Below are positions 15,938-24,257 of a stretch of 64,000 nucleotides of DNA, one piece after another. This DNA is from an uncultured Treponema sp. (lineage in GTDB: Bacteria > Spirochaetota > Spirochaetia > Treponematales > Treponemataceae): the NCBI GenBank assembly GCA_946411505.1, contig CAMKEG010000001.1, positions 310,001 to 374,000 of the forward strand, written 5' to 3'. The notes under the pieces were generated by a model that was not told the DNA's origin, did not search any database, and worked only from the letters and a program-made list of their open reading frames with translations. Position 1 is the first letter of the stretch, and every line of letters begins with the position of its first letter. Made by a program: the position numbers and the translations under genes.

Positions 15938-17643
15938 TCAGCCGGCTCCTCGCGCTCTTGGGCCTTGTCATGCTTGTCCTTCAACAAAAAGTCAAAGTTG
16001 GCCGGCTTTTTAAGCATTCGGCAAAAGTCGACCCTGCAAGAAAGCGCGATTTCAAAGTCGTGCTGGAACCTTCCGGGATTGTGGTTGTAGTTGAAGACAA
16101 AGATATAGGCCGGCTGGGCCACCAGCGTGAGCCACTTCAAGGGCGACCAAGAGCCCCTCAAGTAAATGATGTTGTCGTATTCTACGTTTCCGTGCGGACT
16201 CTTGAACTCGCGGCCGTAAGCGTAGGCCGGATTGTCGACGTAAATCCACTTTGTCTCGTAGCGCCGCTCGGTCGTGTGTCCGTTTATCCAGCCGTAGTTT
16301 GTGAAAATGTCGTCGGTGGCGTACTCGCCGCGGGCGGCGAAAATGTAGTTCAAGGCCAAATTCCATTTTCCGGGCCTTTCATAGCCGACGGAGAATTTTC
16401 CGGCGGCGGAGTCCGGGCCTACAGGGCTTCCTATCCATTCGTAGTCGGGGCCCTTTTCGTCGCCCTTGGCGGAAACCAAAGACCAGTTGGGGCTTTGCTT
16501 TATCCACAAGTACGGCGTGGCGTAATAGCCCTCCAAGTTGAACTTTAGGAAGCCGGGGCCAAGAGGAAACTGCAAGTCCACGCCGCCCTGAAGCCCGTCG
16601 CCTTCCGGCAAGGCGCCCGCGCCAGAAGTCTGTTCCGTGAACATCTGGTGTTCCGTCCTTGCCAACATAAAGTAAAAGCGCAAGTCCTTGCAGGGAACAA
16701 AATTGAGCTTCACGCCCATGTATGAAATCCAGTCGTACTGGTTGTTCAGCTCGTAGGCGTGGAATATGCCGAAGGGGTTCAAGAACCTCATGTCAAAGAC
16801 GTCGTAGGCCGCGCCGCCTTCCAAAAAGCCGAACGTGAACTTTTTGAAAAGCCTAAAGTCAATTTCATGCGCGTACATCGTCTCCTTTGGGTTCAGCTGC
16901 TGGATGTTGAAGTTGTACGTGAAAATCGGAGAATAAAGTCTTAGCCTTCCGTAGGGCAAGTCGGTCAAAAAGTCGCTTTGTATGACGCTTCCCAAAGAGG
17001 CCCTTCCAAAATTGTGGCTTCCGATTCCAAAATTCAAGTTGACGCCGACGCCGTTGTTCCACCTGTAGCCGCTTGAAAGATAGGTGTTGTGGGTGAGGTT
17101 TGGGTCGAACGCGTCTTCAAAAAAGACGTGGTTAACGTAATTGTAATGCTTTTGCATGTAGGAGCGCCTTTGTCCCACGCCCAAGCCCATGCAGACGGTC
17201 AAATAGTCGCTCAAGGTCAGGCGGACCGGAGCCTCAAGCAGGCGCTGGCGCTCGTGGTAGTTGTAAAGCCACTTCATGTCCGTGTTGGTCTTCAAGTTGA
17301 AGTCGACGTTAAGCTTGGGCTCTATTCCCAAGGAAAAAATTCCGACGTCGAGCGAAAGGTCGTATTGGTCAAAATAGTCCTGAATTCTTAAATACTGTTC
17401 CTGCCCCGCCTTTGACAGCTTTTCATAGGGAATCTCGTCCAATATTCCCTTTATTTCCATAATTGAGAGCGGAGTTTGGTCCACAAAATGCCATCGCCCG
17501 AAGTCAAGCTCCACGGAGGCAAGGGCGTCATAAATCCAATGGCCGCTGGGAACCAAGTCCGAGCCGCGCCTTGGAGCCGCGAAAATTCCTAAAGAAAAGA
17601 GCGCCGAGGCAAAAAAAGCCGCGAATATTTTTTTAAAATTCAT
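15934..17643 (-). CDS. Predicted outer-membrane beta-barrel protein, paralogue 3
   Basis: 569 aa. Signal peptide ends near FAAPRRGS. The N-terminal domain has VPSGHWIYDALASVELDFG and VDQTPLSIMEIKGILDEI, then more than 400 residues of alternating beta strands rich in Tyr, Trp and Phe, ending in a charged tail (KDKHDKAQEREEPAE). It is the first gene of a four-gene leftward unit with two relatives and a glycolipid glycosyltransferase, preceded by a good promoter and AAAGGGT. The repeated gene arrangement and the glycosyltransferase partner suggest envelope biogenesis or surface-glycan handling, but that is inference. Confidence 0.78.
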   Translation of the reverse strand: MNFKKIFAAFFASALFSLGIFAAPRRGSDLVPSGHWIYDALASVELDFGRWHFVDQTPLSIMEIKGILDEIPYEKLSKAGQEQYLRIQDYFDQYDLSLDVGIFSLGIEPKLNVDFNLKTNTDMKWLYNYHERQRLLEAPVRLTLSDYLTVCMGLGVGQRRSYMQKHYNYVNHVFFEDAFDPNLTHNTYLSSGYRWNNGVGVNLNFGIGSHNFGRASLGSVIQSDFLTDLPYGRLRLYSPIFTYNFNIQQLNPKETMYAHEIDFRLFKKFTFGFLEGGAAYDVFDMRFLNPFGIFHAYELNNQYDWISYMGVKLNFVPCKDLRFYFMLARTEHQMFTEQTSGAGALPEGDGLQGGVDLQFPLGPGFLKFNLEGYYATPYLWIKQSPNWSLVSAKGDEKGPDYEWIGSPVGPDSAAGKFSVGYERPGKWNLALNYIFAARGEYATDDIFTNYGWINGHTTERRYETKWIYVDNPAYAYGREFKSPHGNVEYDNIIYLRGSWSPLKWLTLVAQPAYIFVFNYNHNPGRFQHDFEIALSCRVDFCRMLKKPANFDFLLKDKHDKAQEREEPAE

Positions 17644-17670
17644 CGTAAACCCTTTAAAAAATGTTAAAAA

Positions 17671-17699
17671 ATTATATCAAAACTTTCAATTATAATCAA
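17671..17699 (-). promoter_or_regulatory. Promoter of the outer-membrane protein operon
   Basis: On the minus strand TTGATT (17694-17699), 17-bp spacer, TATAAT (17671-17676). The expected start leaves about 20 nt of leader with AAAGGGT before the ATG at 17643. Confidence 0.65.
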
Positions 17700-17713
17700 G
17701 AAGAAGACTGCCC

Positions 17714-17742
17714 TTGCGCGGACGCCTGATTTTCAATATAAT
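17714..17742 (+). promoter_or_regulatory. Promoter of the 17751-24074 operon, leaderless arrangement
   Basis: TTGCGC (17714-17719), 17-bp spacer, TATAAT (17737-17742), then 8 nt to ATG 17751 with no ribosome-binding site. The -35 TTGCGC is identical to that of the SpoIIE gene at 33788-33793. Confidence 0.65.
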
Positions 17743-17750
17743 TTGCGAAT

Positions 17751-18818
17751 ATGAAAAAACAAAACAAGCTTCCGCTAAAATGCGCGGCCGGATTGCTGAC
17801 GGCACTCGCCTACTTCTTTTTTAGCTGGACGCCCTTGCAAACGGAATTGCGCGTTACGCCCGAATGGACAAGCGACATAACAAAGGCCTTGGAGCCGATG
17901 ACAAACGAAAGCCTTTTGCCCTTCAGGCTGGGAAACAAGGGCGGATACTTCACCCACTCAGGAAAAATCGCGTCCTTGACGGACATTCCGTACAAGGCCG
18001 TTTTTACAAGGAACTACTATTCCCTTTACGAGAGAAACGCGGCTGAAACGCCCGTATTCAACCCTTCGGGAAAAGAGCTATGCCATATTCAGGGAGCGGG
18101 ATTTCCCTTCATCCAGGAGGACAGGATTTTCCTTTTCGCTCCGGGAGGCTCCACAATCGCGTTCATCAATCCTGTCGACGGAAATTCAAGTTCCAGATAC
18201 GAGAACACGGCTCCGATAACGGCCTTCAACTCATCGCAAAACGGCAGCGCGGTCGGATACGCCGACGGACAATTCTTAATCTTCAACAAAAACGGCCTAA
18301 AAAAAATCGAGCTTTTTCCGGGCGGAAGCGACAACCCAATCATCTTGGGCGCGGACATCAGCAAGTCGGGAAAAATGTTCGCCTGCGTCTCGGGCATAGA
18401 GCCGCAGCGCTTTGTCCTTTACAACGACGAAGGAAAATACGTTAAAATCGTCTTCCACGAATTCTTAAAAAAGGACTTGACGCGGCAAAGCTTTGTCCAC
18501 TTTAGCGACAATGACCGCTACGTCTACTTTGACGCCGCCGACTGCTTGGGAATTGTCGACACCCAGACGCTTGAAAAAAGCGAAATTCCACTCGCTGGAA
18601 CAGTTTTAAGCGCGCAGGAGTCTCCTGTTGACGAAAGCGCCTTCATCTTAAGCCGAATCGGCGAAAGGCGTTACACGGTGACCATTCTTGAATGCTGGAC
18701 AAAGCCCGCGGGCTCGTTTTCCTTTGAGGCCGACTCCGCCTTCATCTTGACGGACGGAAACGCCCTCTATGTGGGCCGCGACAACAAGATTTCAAAAATG
18801 TCCATTTCAAAGAGCTGA
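17751..18818 (+). CDS. Membrane-anchored beta-propeller-like protein, unknown function
   Basis: 355 aa. One N-terminal hydrophobic segment (CAAGLLTALAYFFFSW, about 11-26) looks like an uncleaved anchor. The remainder is beta-rich, with repeated strands resembling WD40/YVTN-like blades, for example IFLFAPGGSTIAFINPVDG, SAVGYADGQFLIFNKNGLKK, ARYVYFDAADCLGIVD-type and ALYVGRDNKISKMS at the end. No catalytic motif is visible. It heads an operon with a degenerate M23 protein 11 bp downstream, so a role in cell-envelope organisation is plausible. I do not recognise a named family. Confidence 0.75.
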   Translation: MKKQNKLPLKCAAGLLTALAYFFFSWTPLQTELRVTPEWTSDITKALEPMTNESLLPFRLGNKGGYFTHSGKIASLTDIPYKAVFTRNYYSLYERNAAETPVFNPSGKELCHIQGAGFPFIQEDRIFLFAPGGSTIAFINPVDGNSSSRYENTAPITAFNSSQNGSAVGYADGQFLIFNKNGLKKIELFPGGSDNPIILGADISKSGKMFACVSGIEPQRFVLYNDEGKYVKIVFHEFLKKDLTRQSFVHFSDNDRYVYFDAADCLGIVDTQTLEKSEIPLAGTVLSAQESPVDESAFILSRIGERRYTVTILECWTKPAGSFSFEADSAFILTDGNALYVGRDNKISKMSISKS

Positions 18819-18829
18819 GGAACAAAACG

Positions 18830-19711
18830 ATGAAAAAGACTATCGAGAGCGCGTTTTTTTTCGCCGCGTTTTTAGGGCTTGCGGCGGCCGGAATTTTTGG
18901 CTTTGACTGGCCCGCAAAAAATTTTGCCCCCAACCAGAGCATTTTGTCATTCGCGCAAAACAGGGAAGGCGCGTTCAACACATCGCTTGTGTTCGAGGAC
19001 GCGCAAGGCGCCTTGGCCACCGATTCCGGAAAAATCATCGCGGTAATCACGGAACATCAAAATGACGGCGACTGGTTTGAGTCGCCGCTTGGAAACACGC
19101 TGATTGTAAGCCACGACGACGAGCTGATTTCAATTTACGGAAATTTAACCTTGCAAAGCGCCGTCGGCTTGGCGCAAAAAAAGGAAGTCAAGGCCGACGA
19201 GGACTTGGGCATGACAGGCCAATCCTCTTGGAACGAAAACGCGGAGGACGCTTCGCTTGAATTCCAAATCTCCGACTCAAACGCAAAAACTTTCATCAAC
19301 CCCTTGATTCTTATGCCCAGGGCCTTGAAGCAAAAGAAAATAAGCATGGAAGGAATTTCCATCGAAAACCAATTCGGCAGAAGCTATCCAATCGCAAATC
19401 TCCGCTCCGTTCCGGCGGGAATTTACAAGGTCTACAAAAAGCGCCAAAAGGACGCGGCCGTCTTCAAAGCGTCAGTCTATGTCAACGGGCGGGAAGTTGA
19501 AAAGATAACAAAGGACACAATCAAAGTCCAAAGCGGAAAGCTCTTTTTGGCAGGCTCCAGCAATTACACAAAGGAAGATTTTTTTCCAAACGGCGAGACG
19601 GAATTTTTAGGCCGCCTCTTTTTGCCGCACGGAAGCAACACCGTGCAAATCAACGCGCAAGACATTTATGAAAACACAAGCGCCGCGACTTACGTAATTT
19701 CCGGCTACTAA
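18830..19711 (+). CDS. Secreted M23/LytM-like protein lacking catalytic residues
   Basis: 293 aa with signal peptide (cleavage near AAAGIFG|FDW). Residues about 60-160 follow the LytM/M23 pattern: DSGKIIAVI, a GNTLIVSHDDELISIYGNLT strand pair equivalent to the 'GN-vvI-H-nG--t-Y-HL' region, and LEFQISDSNAKTFINPLIL equivalent to 'lHFEVr-ng-pvdP'. The HxH and HxxxD zinc ligands are absent (YGNLT and LEFQI replace YxHL and LHFE). It is therefore probably not a peptidase but a regulator or scaffold, like EnvC/NlpD-type LytM factors. The C-terminal 110 residues are beta-rich and unassigned. It is 11 bp after the propeller-like gene and 18 bp before a phosphohexomutase. Confidence 0.75.
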   Translation: MKKTIESAFFFAAFLGLAAAGIFGFDWPAKNFAPNQSILSFAQNREGAFNTSLVFEDAQGALATDSGKIIAVITEHQNDGDWFESPLGNTLIVSHDDELISIYGNLTLQSAVGLAQKKEVKADEDLGMTGQSSWNENAEDASLEFQISDSNAKTFINPLILMPRALKQKKISMEGISIENQFGRSYPIANLRSVPAGIYKVYKKRQKDAAVFKASVYVNGREVEKITKDTIKVQSGKLFLAGSSNYTKEDFFPNGETEFLGRLFLPHGSNTVQINAQDIYENTSAATYVISGY

Positions 19712-19729
19712 TTTTTAAAGGAAAACAAG

Positions 19730-21640
19730 ATGCCAATTGAACACAATATGATTTTGTCGGCCTCGGGCTGGCGAAAGGTTTTCGCGCAAAGCGGAAACGA
19801 GCGCGACCAAAGCGCTAAAATCGGAAGCGTCAACAAGGCGCTTTGCTTTTTGGCAGCCGAGTCTTTTTTTGAATGGCTAAAAGCGCGCTCTGGAAGCGGA
19901 CAAAAGGCAAAGGCCGCCGCGACCTTAAATGAAAGCAAGGCAAAAAAGCGCCGCCTAAAAATCGTCGTCGCAACCGACACGCGGCCTACTGGAAAAGAAT
20001 GCGCCGAATACGCCTTAAAGGCCCTTTGCCATGGCGGCGCCGACGCGGTCTGCCTAGGCGTGGCCGCCGCGCCAGAAATAATGGCCTTTGCAAGAAGCTT
20101 TGACGCCTTTGTCTACATTTCGGCAAGCCACAACCCAATCGGCCACAACGGAATAAAATTTGGCCTTGACGACGGCGGCGTATTGAACGCCGCGCAAAAC
20201 CTAGAAGTCCGCGCGATTTTTGAGCGAAAGCTAAATGAAGCCGGCGGCGCGGAGGAAATCCTCAAGCGCGCGAACGCGGCCAAAAGCGCGGCGTTTTTAA
20301 AAGCCGTCTCAAAGGAAAAAGTCGCCGCCAACAAAAAGGCTTCGCTCGCCGCCTACCAAAAATTTTCCCGCCTTGTCACAAGCGGAACGGAAAGCGCGGC
20401 CGCGCAAAAAAAGTTTTTTGACGGTCTAAAGGCCGCGCTAAAGAAAAGCAAGACAATCGTTTGCGCGGACTTTAACGGAAGCGCGCGCTGTCTTTGCATC
20501 GACAAAAAATTCTTTTCCGAATGCGGCCTAAAATTCAAGGCCATCAACGCGCGGCCCGGCCATATCGTCCACGAAATAATACCGGAGCCGGAAAACCTTG
20601 TCCACGTCGCGCGCTTTGTCGAAGAGACGGCGGCCCAAATCGCGGAAAGCGAGAACTGTCGCAAGACCAAAAGCGCGGCGGCCCAAAAGGCTTTCAAAAC
20701 GCCGACAATAATCGGCTACATGCCCGACTGCGACGGCGACCGGGGAAACATCGTCTACTACAGCCAAAAGGAAGTAAAGGCCAAAATTCTTAAGGCGCAG
20801 GAAGTATTCGCCCTTAGCGTTTTGTCAGAGCTTTCTTTTGCCGCCCTGCGGCAAAAGGCCGGCAAAAAAGCGGGCGCCTCCAACAAGAAAGCGCGCCTTG
20901 CCGTCGCGGTTAACTGCCCTACCTCCATGCGAATAGAGGAAATCGCGGCCGCCTTTGGCGCCAAAGTTTTTAGGGCGGAAGTCGGCGAGGCCAACGTCGT
21001 GAACCTCGCGCGCGAAAAGCGGGAGGCGGGCTTTGAAGTTCCGATTTTGGGCGAAGGCTCCAACGGCGGAACAATCACCTACCCGGCAAGCGTCCGCGAC
21101 CCGCTGAACACCGTAATGGCGCTTGCAAAGTTTTTGGCGGTAAAAGAGGCCTGGGAGCTTTGGACAAAAGCGCGCGGCATTCCGTTTAAAAGCGACTACA
21201 CGCTGGACGACATCTTGGACTCGCTTCCAAAGTATACGACAACGGGAGTAAGCGAAAAGCGCGCGATTCTTAAGATAAAGACAAGCGACCACGCCGCGCT
21301 AAAAAAGAATTTCCAAAAGGTCTTTGAAGATTCCTTCAATAAAGACAGCGAAGGCCTTTTAAAAAAATACGGCATCGTCTCTTGGAAGGCCTCGCTCACA
21401 AACGGAACAAAAGAAAGATTGGGTGCGAAAGACTTTTCAAAAAGCGAAAAAGGCGGGCTTAAAATTTTGTTCTACGAAAAAAATTCAAGCGCTCCATGTT
21501 CCTTCATATGGATGCGGGGAAGCGGAACGGAGCCAGTCTTTAGAATAATGTGCGACGTAAAGGGAAAAGACGCCAAAAAGGAAAAAGAACTTTTGGCTTG
21601 GGAAACGAAAATGCTTGCCCAAGCCGACAAAATTCGATAA
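19730..21640 (+). CDS. Phosphohexomutase (phosphoglucomutase/phosphomannomutase superfamily)
   Basis: 636 aa, longer than usual (about 450-580). Active-site Ser133 lies in ISASHNPIGHNGIKF; the metal loop is DCDGDRGN, the sugar-binding loop GEGSNGGTITYP, and the phosphate-binding loop RGSGTEPVFRI. All four superfamily landmarks are intact, so it should interconvert hexose 1- and 6-phosphates. Low-complexity Ala/Lys-rich stretches (about 55-75, 175-215, 330-345) account for the extra length. GEGSNGG instead of the GExSGH of phosphoglucosamine mutases argues against GlmM. It is followed by a second, different phosphohexomutase 69 bp downstream. The substrate pair is uncertain. Confidence 0.85.
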   Translation: MPIEHNMILSASGWRKVFAQSGNERDQSAKIGSVNKALCFLAAESFFEWLKARSGSGQKAKAAATLNESKAKKRRLKIVVATDTRPTGKECAEYALKALCHGGADAVCLGVAAAPEIMAFARSFDAFVYISASHNPIGHNGIKFGLDDGGVLNAAQNLEVRAIFERKLNEAGGAEEILKRANAAKSAAFLKAVSKEKVAANKKASLAAYQKFSRLVTSGTESAAAQKKFFDGLKAALKKSKTIVCADFNGSARCLCIDKKFFSECGLKFKAINARPGHIVHEIIPEPENLVHVARFVEETAAQIAESENCRKTKSAAAQKAFKTPTIIGYMPDCDGDRGNIVYYSQKEVKAKILKAQEVFALSVLSELSFAALRQKAGKKAGASNKKARLAVAVNCPTSMRIEEIAAAFGAKVFRAEVGEANVVNLAREKREAGFEVPILGEGSNGGTITYPASVRDPLNTVMALAKFLAVKEAWELWTKARGIPFKSDYTLDDILDSLPKYTTTGVSEKRAILKIKTSDHAALKKNFQKVFEDSFNKDSEGLLKKYGIVSWKASLTNGTKERLGAKDFSKSEKGGLKILFYEKNSSAPCSFIWMRGSGTEPVFRIMCDVKGKDAKKEKELLAWETKMLAQADKIR

Positions 21641-21655
21641 ACTAGAATTTGTCAT

Positions 21656-21689
21656 TGCCAATAAAGCCGGGCCAAGCCCGACACTGGCA
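21656..21689 (+). other. Hairpin between the two phosphohexomutase genes
   Basis: TGCCA (21656-21660) pairs with TGGCA (21685-21689), and inside it CGGGC (21668-21672) pairs with GCCCG (21676-21680) over the loop CAA. No T-run follows, so it is more likely an mRNA processing or stability element than a terminator. Confidence 0.35.
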
Positions 21690-21709
21690 TAAATTTCGTG
21701 GAGGTTATT

Positions 21710-23488
21710 ATGGAAAAGCAGGAAATATTGGAAAGAGCCAAAAAGTACATCGCCGAAGAAAAGGACGAGCGCTTTAGAAAAGAAGTCGAAGACCTTGTCG
21801 CAAAAGAAGACTACAAGGAATTGGAAGACCGTTTTTACCAGACGCTTGAGTTCGGAACCGGCGGCCTTCGCGGAATCATGGGCGGCGGAACAAACCGCAT
21901 GAACACGCTTGAAATCAACATGGCCACGCAAGGCTTGGCCAACTATGTGATAAAGGCCTTCCCCGAAAAGGCCAAGGCCGGAACATTGAGCGCGGTCGTG
22001 GCCTACGACAGCCGCCTAAACTCTGACGTATTCGCCGAGGCCACCGCGCTTATCTTTGCCGCCAACGGAATCAAGGCCTACCTCTTTAGCGGTGTTCGCC
22101 CCACTCCCGAATTGTCATACGCAATCCGCGAGCTTAAGGCCGACACAGGCGTTGTCGTAACGGCCAGCCACAACCCGCGCATGTACAACGGCTACAAGGC
22201 CTATTGGAACGACGGCGCGCAGGTAATCGAGCCGCACGACAAGGGAATCATCGTGGAAGTCAACGCCGTAAAGGAAGTCAAGACAATCTCAAAAGACGAG
22301 GCGCTTAAAAACGGCTCGCTTGTAATCATCGACAAAGAAATCGACGAAAAGTTCTGGGCCATGTGCAAGGCGCAGCTTTTCCGCCCCGACCTAATCAAGG
22401 AAAAGGCTTCAAGCGTAAAAATCGTCTACACTCCTCTCCACGGAACAGGAGCCATGCACGTTGAAAAAGTCTTGGGCGACCTTGGACTTAAGGTGATCAC
22501 AGTTCCCGAGCAGCAAAAGCCCGACGGAAAATTCCCGACAGTCGAAAAGCCAAACCCGGAAGAGGCGCCCGCGCTTAAAATGGCCGTTGAGCTTGGCGAA
22601 AAGGAAAAGGCCGACTGCGTGATGGCCACCGACCCCGACGCCGACCGCTTTGGAACAGCCTTCCCCGGAAAGGACGGAAAATTTGTTTTGGTAAGCGGAA
22701 ACCAAATGGGCGCTCTTTTGATGGACTACGTTTTGCTTAGCAGAAAGGAATTGGGAAAGCTTCCCGCCAACGCGGCCGTCGTGCGCTCAATCGTAACGTC
22801 CCCCTTTGGCGACGCGATTTGCAAAAAGTTCGGCGTGAAGATGATTGAATGTTTGACCGGTTTTAAATGGATCGCGGCGGCGCAAGCCCAAATGGAAAAG
22901 GACGGCTCCAACGAATACGTATTTGGCTTGGAAGAAAGCTACGGCTACAAAGTGGAAAAAGAAGTCATGGACAAGGACGGAGTAAGCGCCGCCGCCATGT
23001 GCGCCGAAATGACCTTGTACTGGGCCAGCAAGGGAAAGAGCGTCTTGGAGCGCTTGGACGACATGTGGGCCGAATACGGATACTTTGAGGACCGCGCGAT
23101 AAGCCAGTACTTTGAAGGCCCGCAAGGTCCTTCAATCATGGGCGGAATCATGACAAAGCTTAGAACCGAAGGCCTTAAGTCTTTGGGCGGAAAGAAAGTC
23201 CTCCAGATTAAGGACATCCAGCAGAGCGTCAGCTTTGACCCGGCCAATCCCAGCGCAAAGACCGCCATCAATCTTCCCAAGAGCAACGTATTGCAGTTTG
23301 TTCTTGAAGGCGGAACAATTGTAAGCGCCCGTCCCAGCGGAACCGAGCCTAAAATCAAGTTCTACATCAACAGCGCCCTTCCGCCAGCCGGAAGCGCCGG
23401 CTTGGCGCAAAGCAAAAAGGACGCAGCGGCCCTTTGCGACGCGATAAGCGCCGACATCAAAGCGATTCTCGATGCCGCCGCAAAATAA
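21710..23488 (+). CDS. Alpha-phosphoglucomutase (PgcA-type phosphohexomutase)
   Basis: 592 aa from ATG 21710. GGAGG at 21700-21704 fixes this start; an in-frame GTG at 21698 overlaps the ribosome-binding site. Catalytic Ser in VTASHNPRMYNGYKAYW, metal loop DPDADRFG, GFKWIA, EESYGYKV sugar loop and phosphate loop ARPSGTEPKIKFY. The length and motif set match the 570-600 aa PgcA/phosphopentomutase branch that makes glucose 1-phosphate from glucose 6-phosphate for UDP-glucose, glycolipid and glycogen synthesis. This fits the glycolipid glycosyltransferase and GH57-like genes nearby. Its stop overlaps the exonuclease start by 17 bp. Confidence 0.9.
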   Translation: MEKQEILERAKKYIAEEKDERFRKEVEDLVAKEDYKELEDRFYQTLEFGTGGLRGIMGGGTNRMNTLEINMATQGLANYVIKAFPEKAKAGTLSAVVAYDSRLNSDVFAEATALIFAANGIKAYLFSGVRPTPELSYAIRELKADTGVVVTASHNPRMYNGYKAYWNDGAQVIEPHDKGIIVEVNAVKEVKTISKDEALKNGSLVIIDKEIDEKFWAMCKAQLFRPDLIKEKASSVKIVYTPLHGTGAMHVEKVLGDLGLKVITVPEQQKPDGKFPTVEKPNPEEAPALKMAVELGEKEKADCVMATDPDADRFGTAFPGKDGKFVLVSGNQMGALLMDYVLLSRKELGKLPANAAVVRSIVTSPFGDAICKKFGVKMIECLTGFKWIAAAQAQMEKDGSNEYVFGLEESYGYKVEKEVMDKDGVSAAAMCAEMTLYWASKGKSVLERLDDMWAEYGYFEDRAISQYFEGPQGPSIMGGIMTKLRTEGLKSLGGKKVLQIKDIQQSVSFDPANPSAKTAINLPKSNVLQFVLEGGTIVSARPSGTEPKIKFYINSALPPAGSAGLAQSKKDAAALCDAISADIKAILDAAAK

Positions 23489-24074
23489 CGCGGCCTTTAG
23501 CCCCGTCAAATTGCTAAAGGACTACAAAAGGCTTCGCCGTTTGATTAACGAAAACGGCGCGGTCTTTTGCGCCTTTGACACAGAGACGACGGGGCTAAGC
23601 TACAAAAAAGACAAGATAATTGAACTAGGCGCCGTTCGCTTTGACAAAAGCGGCGTCCTGGCCACCTACAATTCCTTTGTTCACGTTGATTTTCCGCTTC
23701 CGCCAATCATAACGCAAATCACGCACATCACCGACCAAATGCTTTTGGACGCGCCCACAATTCAAAAGGTGATGGCCGACTTTGAGGAATTTTCAAAAGG
23801 CTGCGTGCTTGTGGCGCACAACGCGCAGTTTGACTGGAACTTTGTCAACGCCGAGCGGACGGCGCTTGGAATGAAGGAACTAAAAAACAAGGCCATCGAC
23901 ACCTTGGACTTGGCGCGATGGGCCTACCCTGTGAACAAAAAATACAGCTTGCAGTATTTGGCGGCCGGAATGAAAATCGACGTGCAGGCCGCGCACCGCG
24001 CCTACGACGACGCGCGCGTTTGCATGGAAGTCTTTTTGCGCGCCGTCCGCGACACCGACTCAATCCAAAAGTAA
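23472..24074 (+). CDS. DEDDh 3'-5' exonuclease (DnaQ/PolC-like)
   Basis: 200 aa. Exo I FDTETTGLSY, Exo II HNAQFDWNF and Exo III HRAYDDARV are complete, giving the D-E-D-D residues and the catalytic His of the DnaQ family. It is a stand-alone exonuclease domain without a polymerase-binding C-terminal extension, so it may be a proofreading subunit or an independent RNase T/DnaQ-like nuclease. It overlaps the phosphoglucomutase gene by 17 bp and is the last gene of the rightward operon; the hairpin directly after it can stop transcription. Confidence 0.88.
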   Translation: MPPQNNAAFSPVKLLKDYKRLRRLINENGAVFCAFDTETTGLSYKKDKIIELGAVRFDKSGVLATYNSFVHVDFPLPPIITQITHITDQMLLDAPTIQKVMADFEEFSKGCVLVAHNAQFDWNFVNAERTALGMKELKNKAIDTLDLARWAYPVNKKYSLQYLAAGMKIDVQAAHRAYDDARVCMEVFLRAVRDTDSIQK

Positions 24075-24100
24075 AAGGCCGCCTAATCGGAAGCCTTTTT
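24073..24100. terminator. Bidirectional terminator between exonuclease and feo operon
   Basis: AAAAGGC (24073-24079) pairs with GCCTTTT (24093-24099), A-run on the left and T-run on the right, so it can act on both converging transcripts. It overlaps the end of the Cys-rich small gene on the minus strand. Confidence 0.6.
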
Positions 24101-24250
24101 GTCCTTGCGATTGTGGCAAGCGCCCGCCATGGCGCAGTGGGCGCAGCCCGAACCGCAAGAATGTTTTCCGCGCTTTTTGTTTTTTACAAGATTCAAGACA
24201 ATCGCGCAAACAAGCGCGATCAAAATGAATCCTACGACAATCGTTCCCAA
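24083..24250 (-). CDS. FeoB-associated Cys-rich membrane protein
   Basis: 55 aa, easily missed because its only plausible start is TTG (24248-24250), 7 nt after the feoB stop, with AAAGGTG from the feoB end as ribosome-binding site. One N-terminal membrane span (IVVGFILIALVCAIVLNLV) is followed by a basic stretch and a cysteine cluster HSCGSGCAHCAMAGACH, then a charged tail. Size, topology and the Cys-rich tail match the FeoB-associated family, which sits directly after feoB in many anaerobes and is thought to help deliver or sense ferrous iron. Confidence 0.85.
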   Translation of the reverse strand: MGTIVVGFILIALVCAIVLNLVKNKKRGKHSCGSGCAHCAMAGACHNRKDKKASD

Positions 24251-24257
24251 AGCAGGC

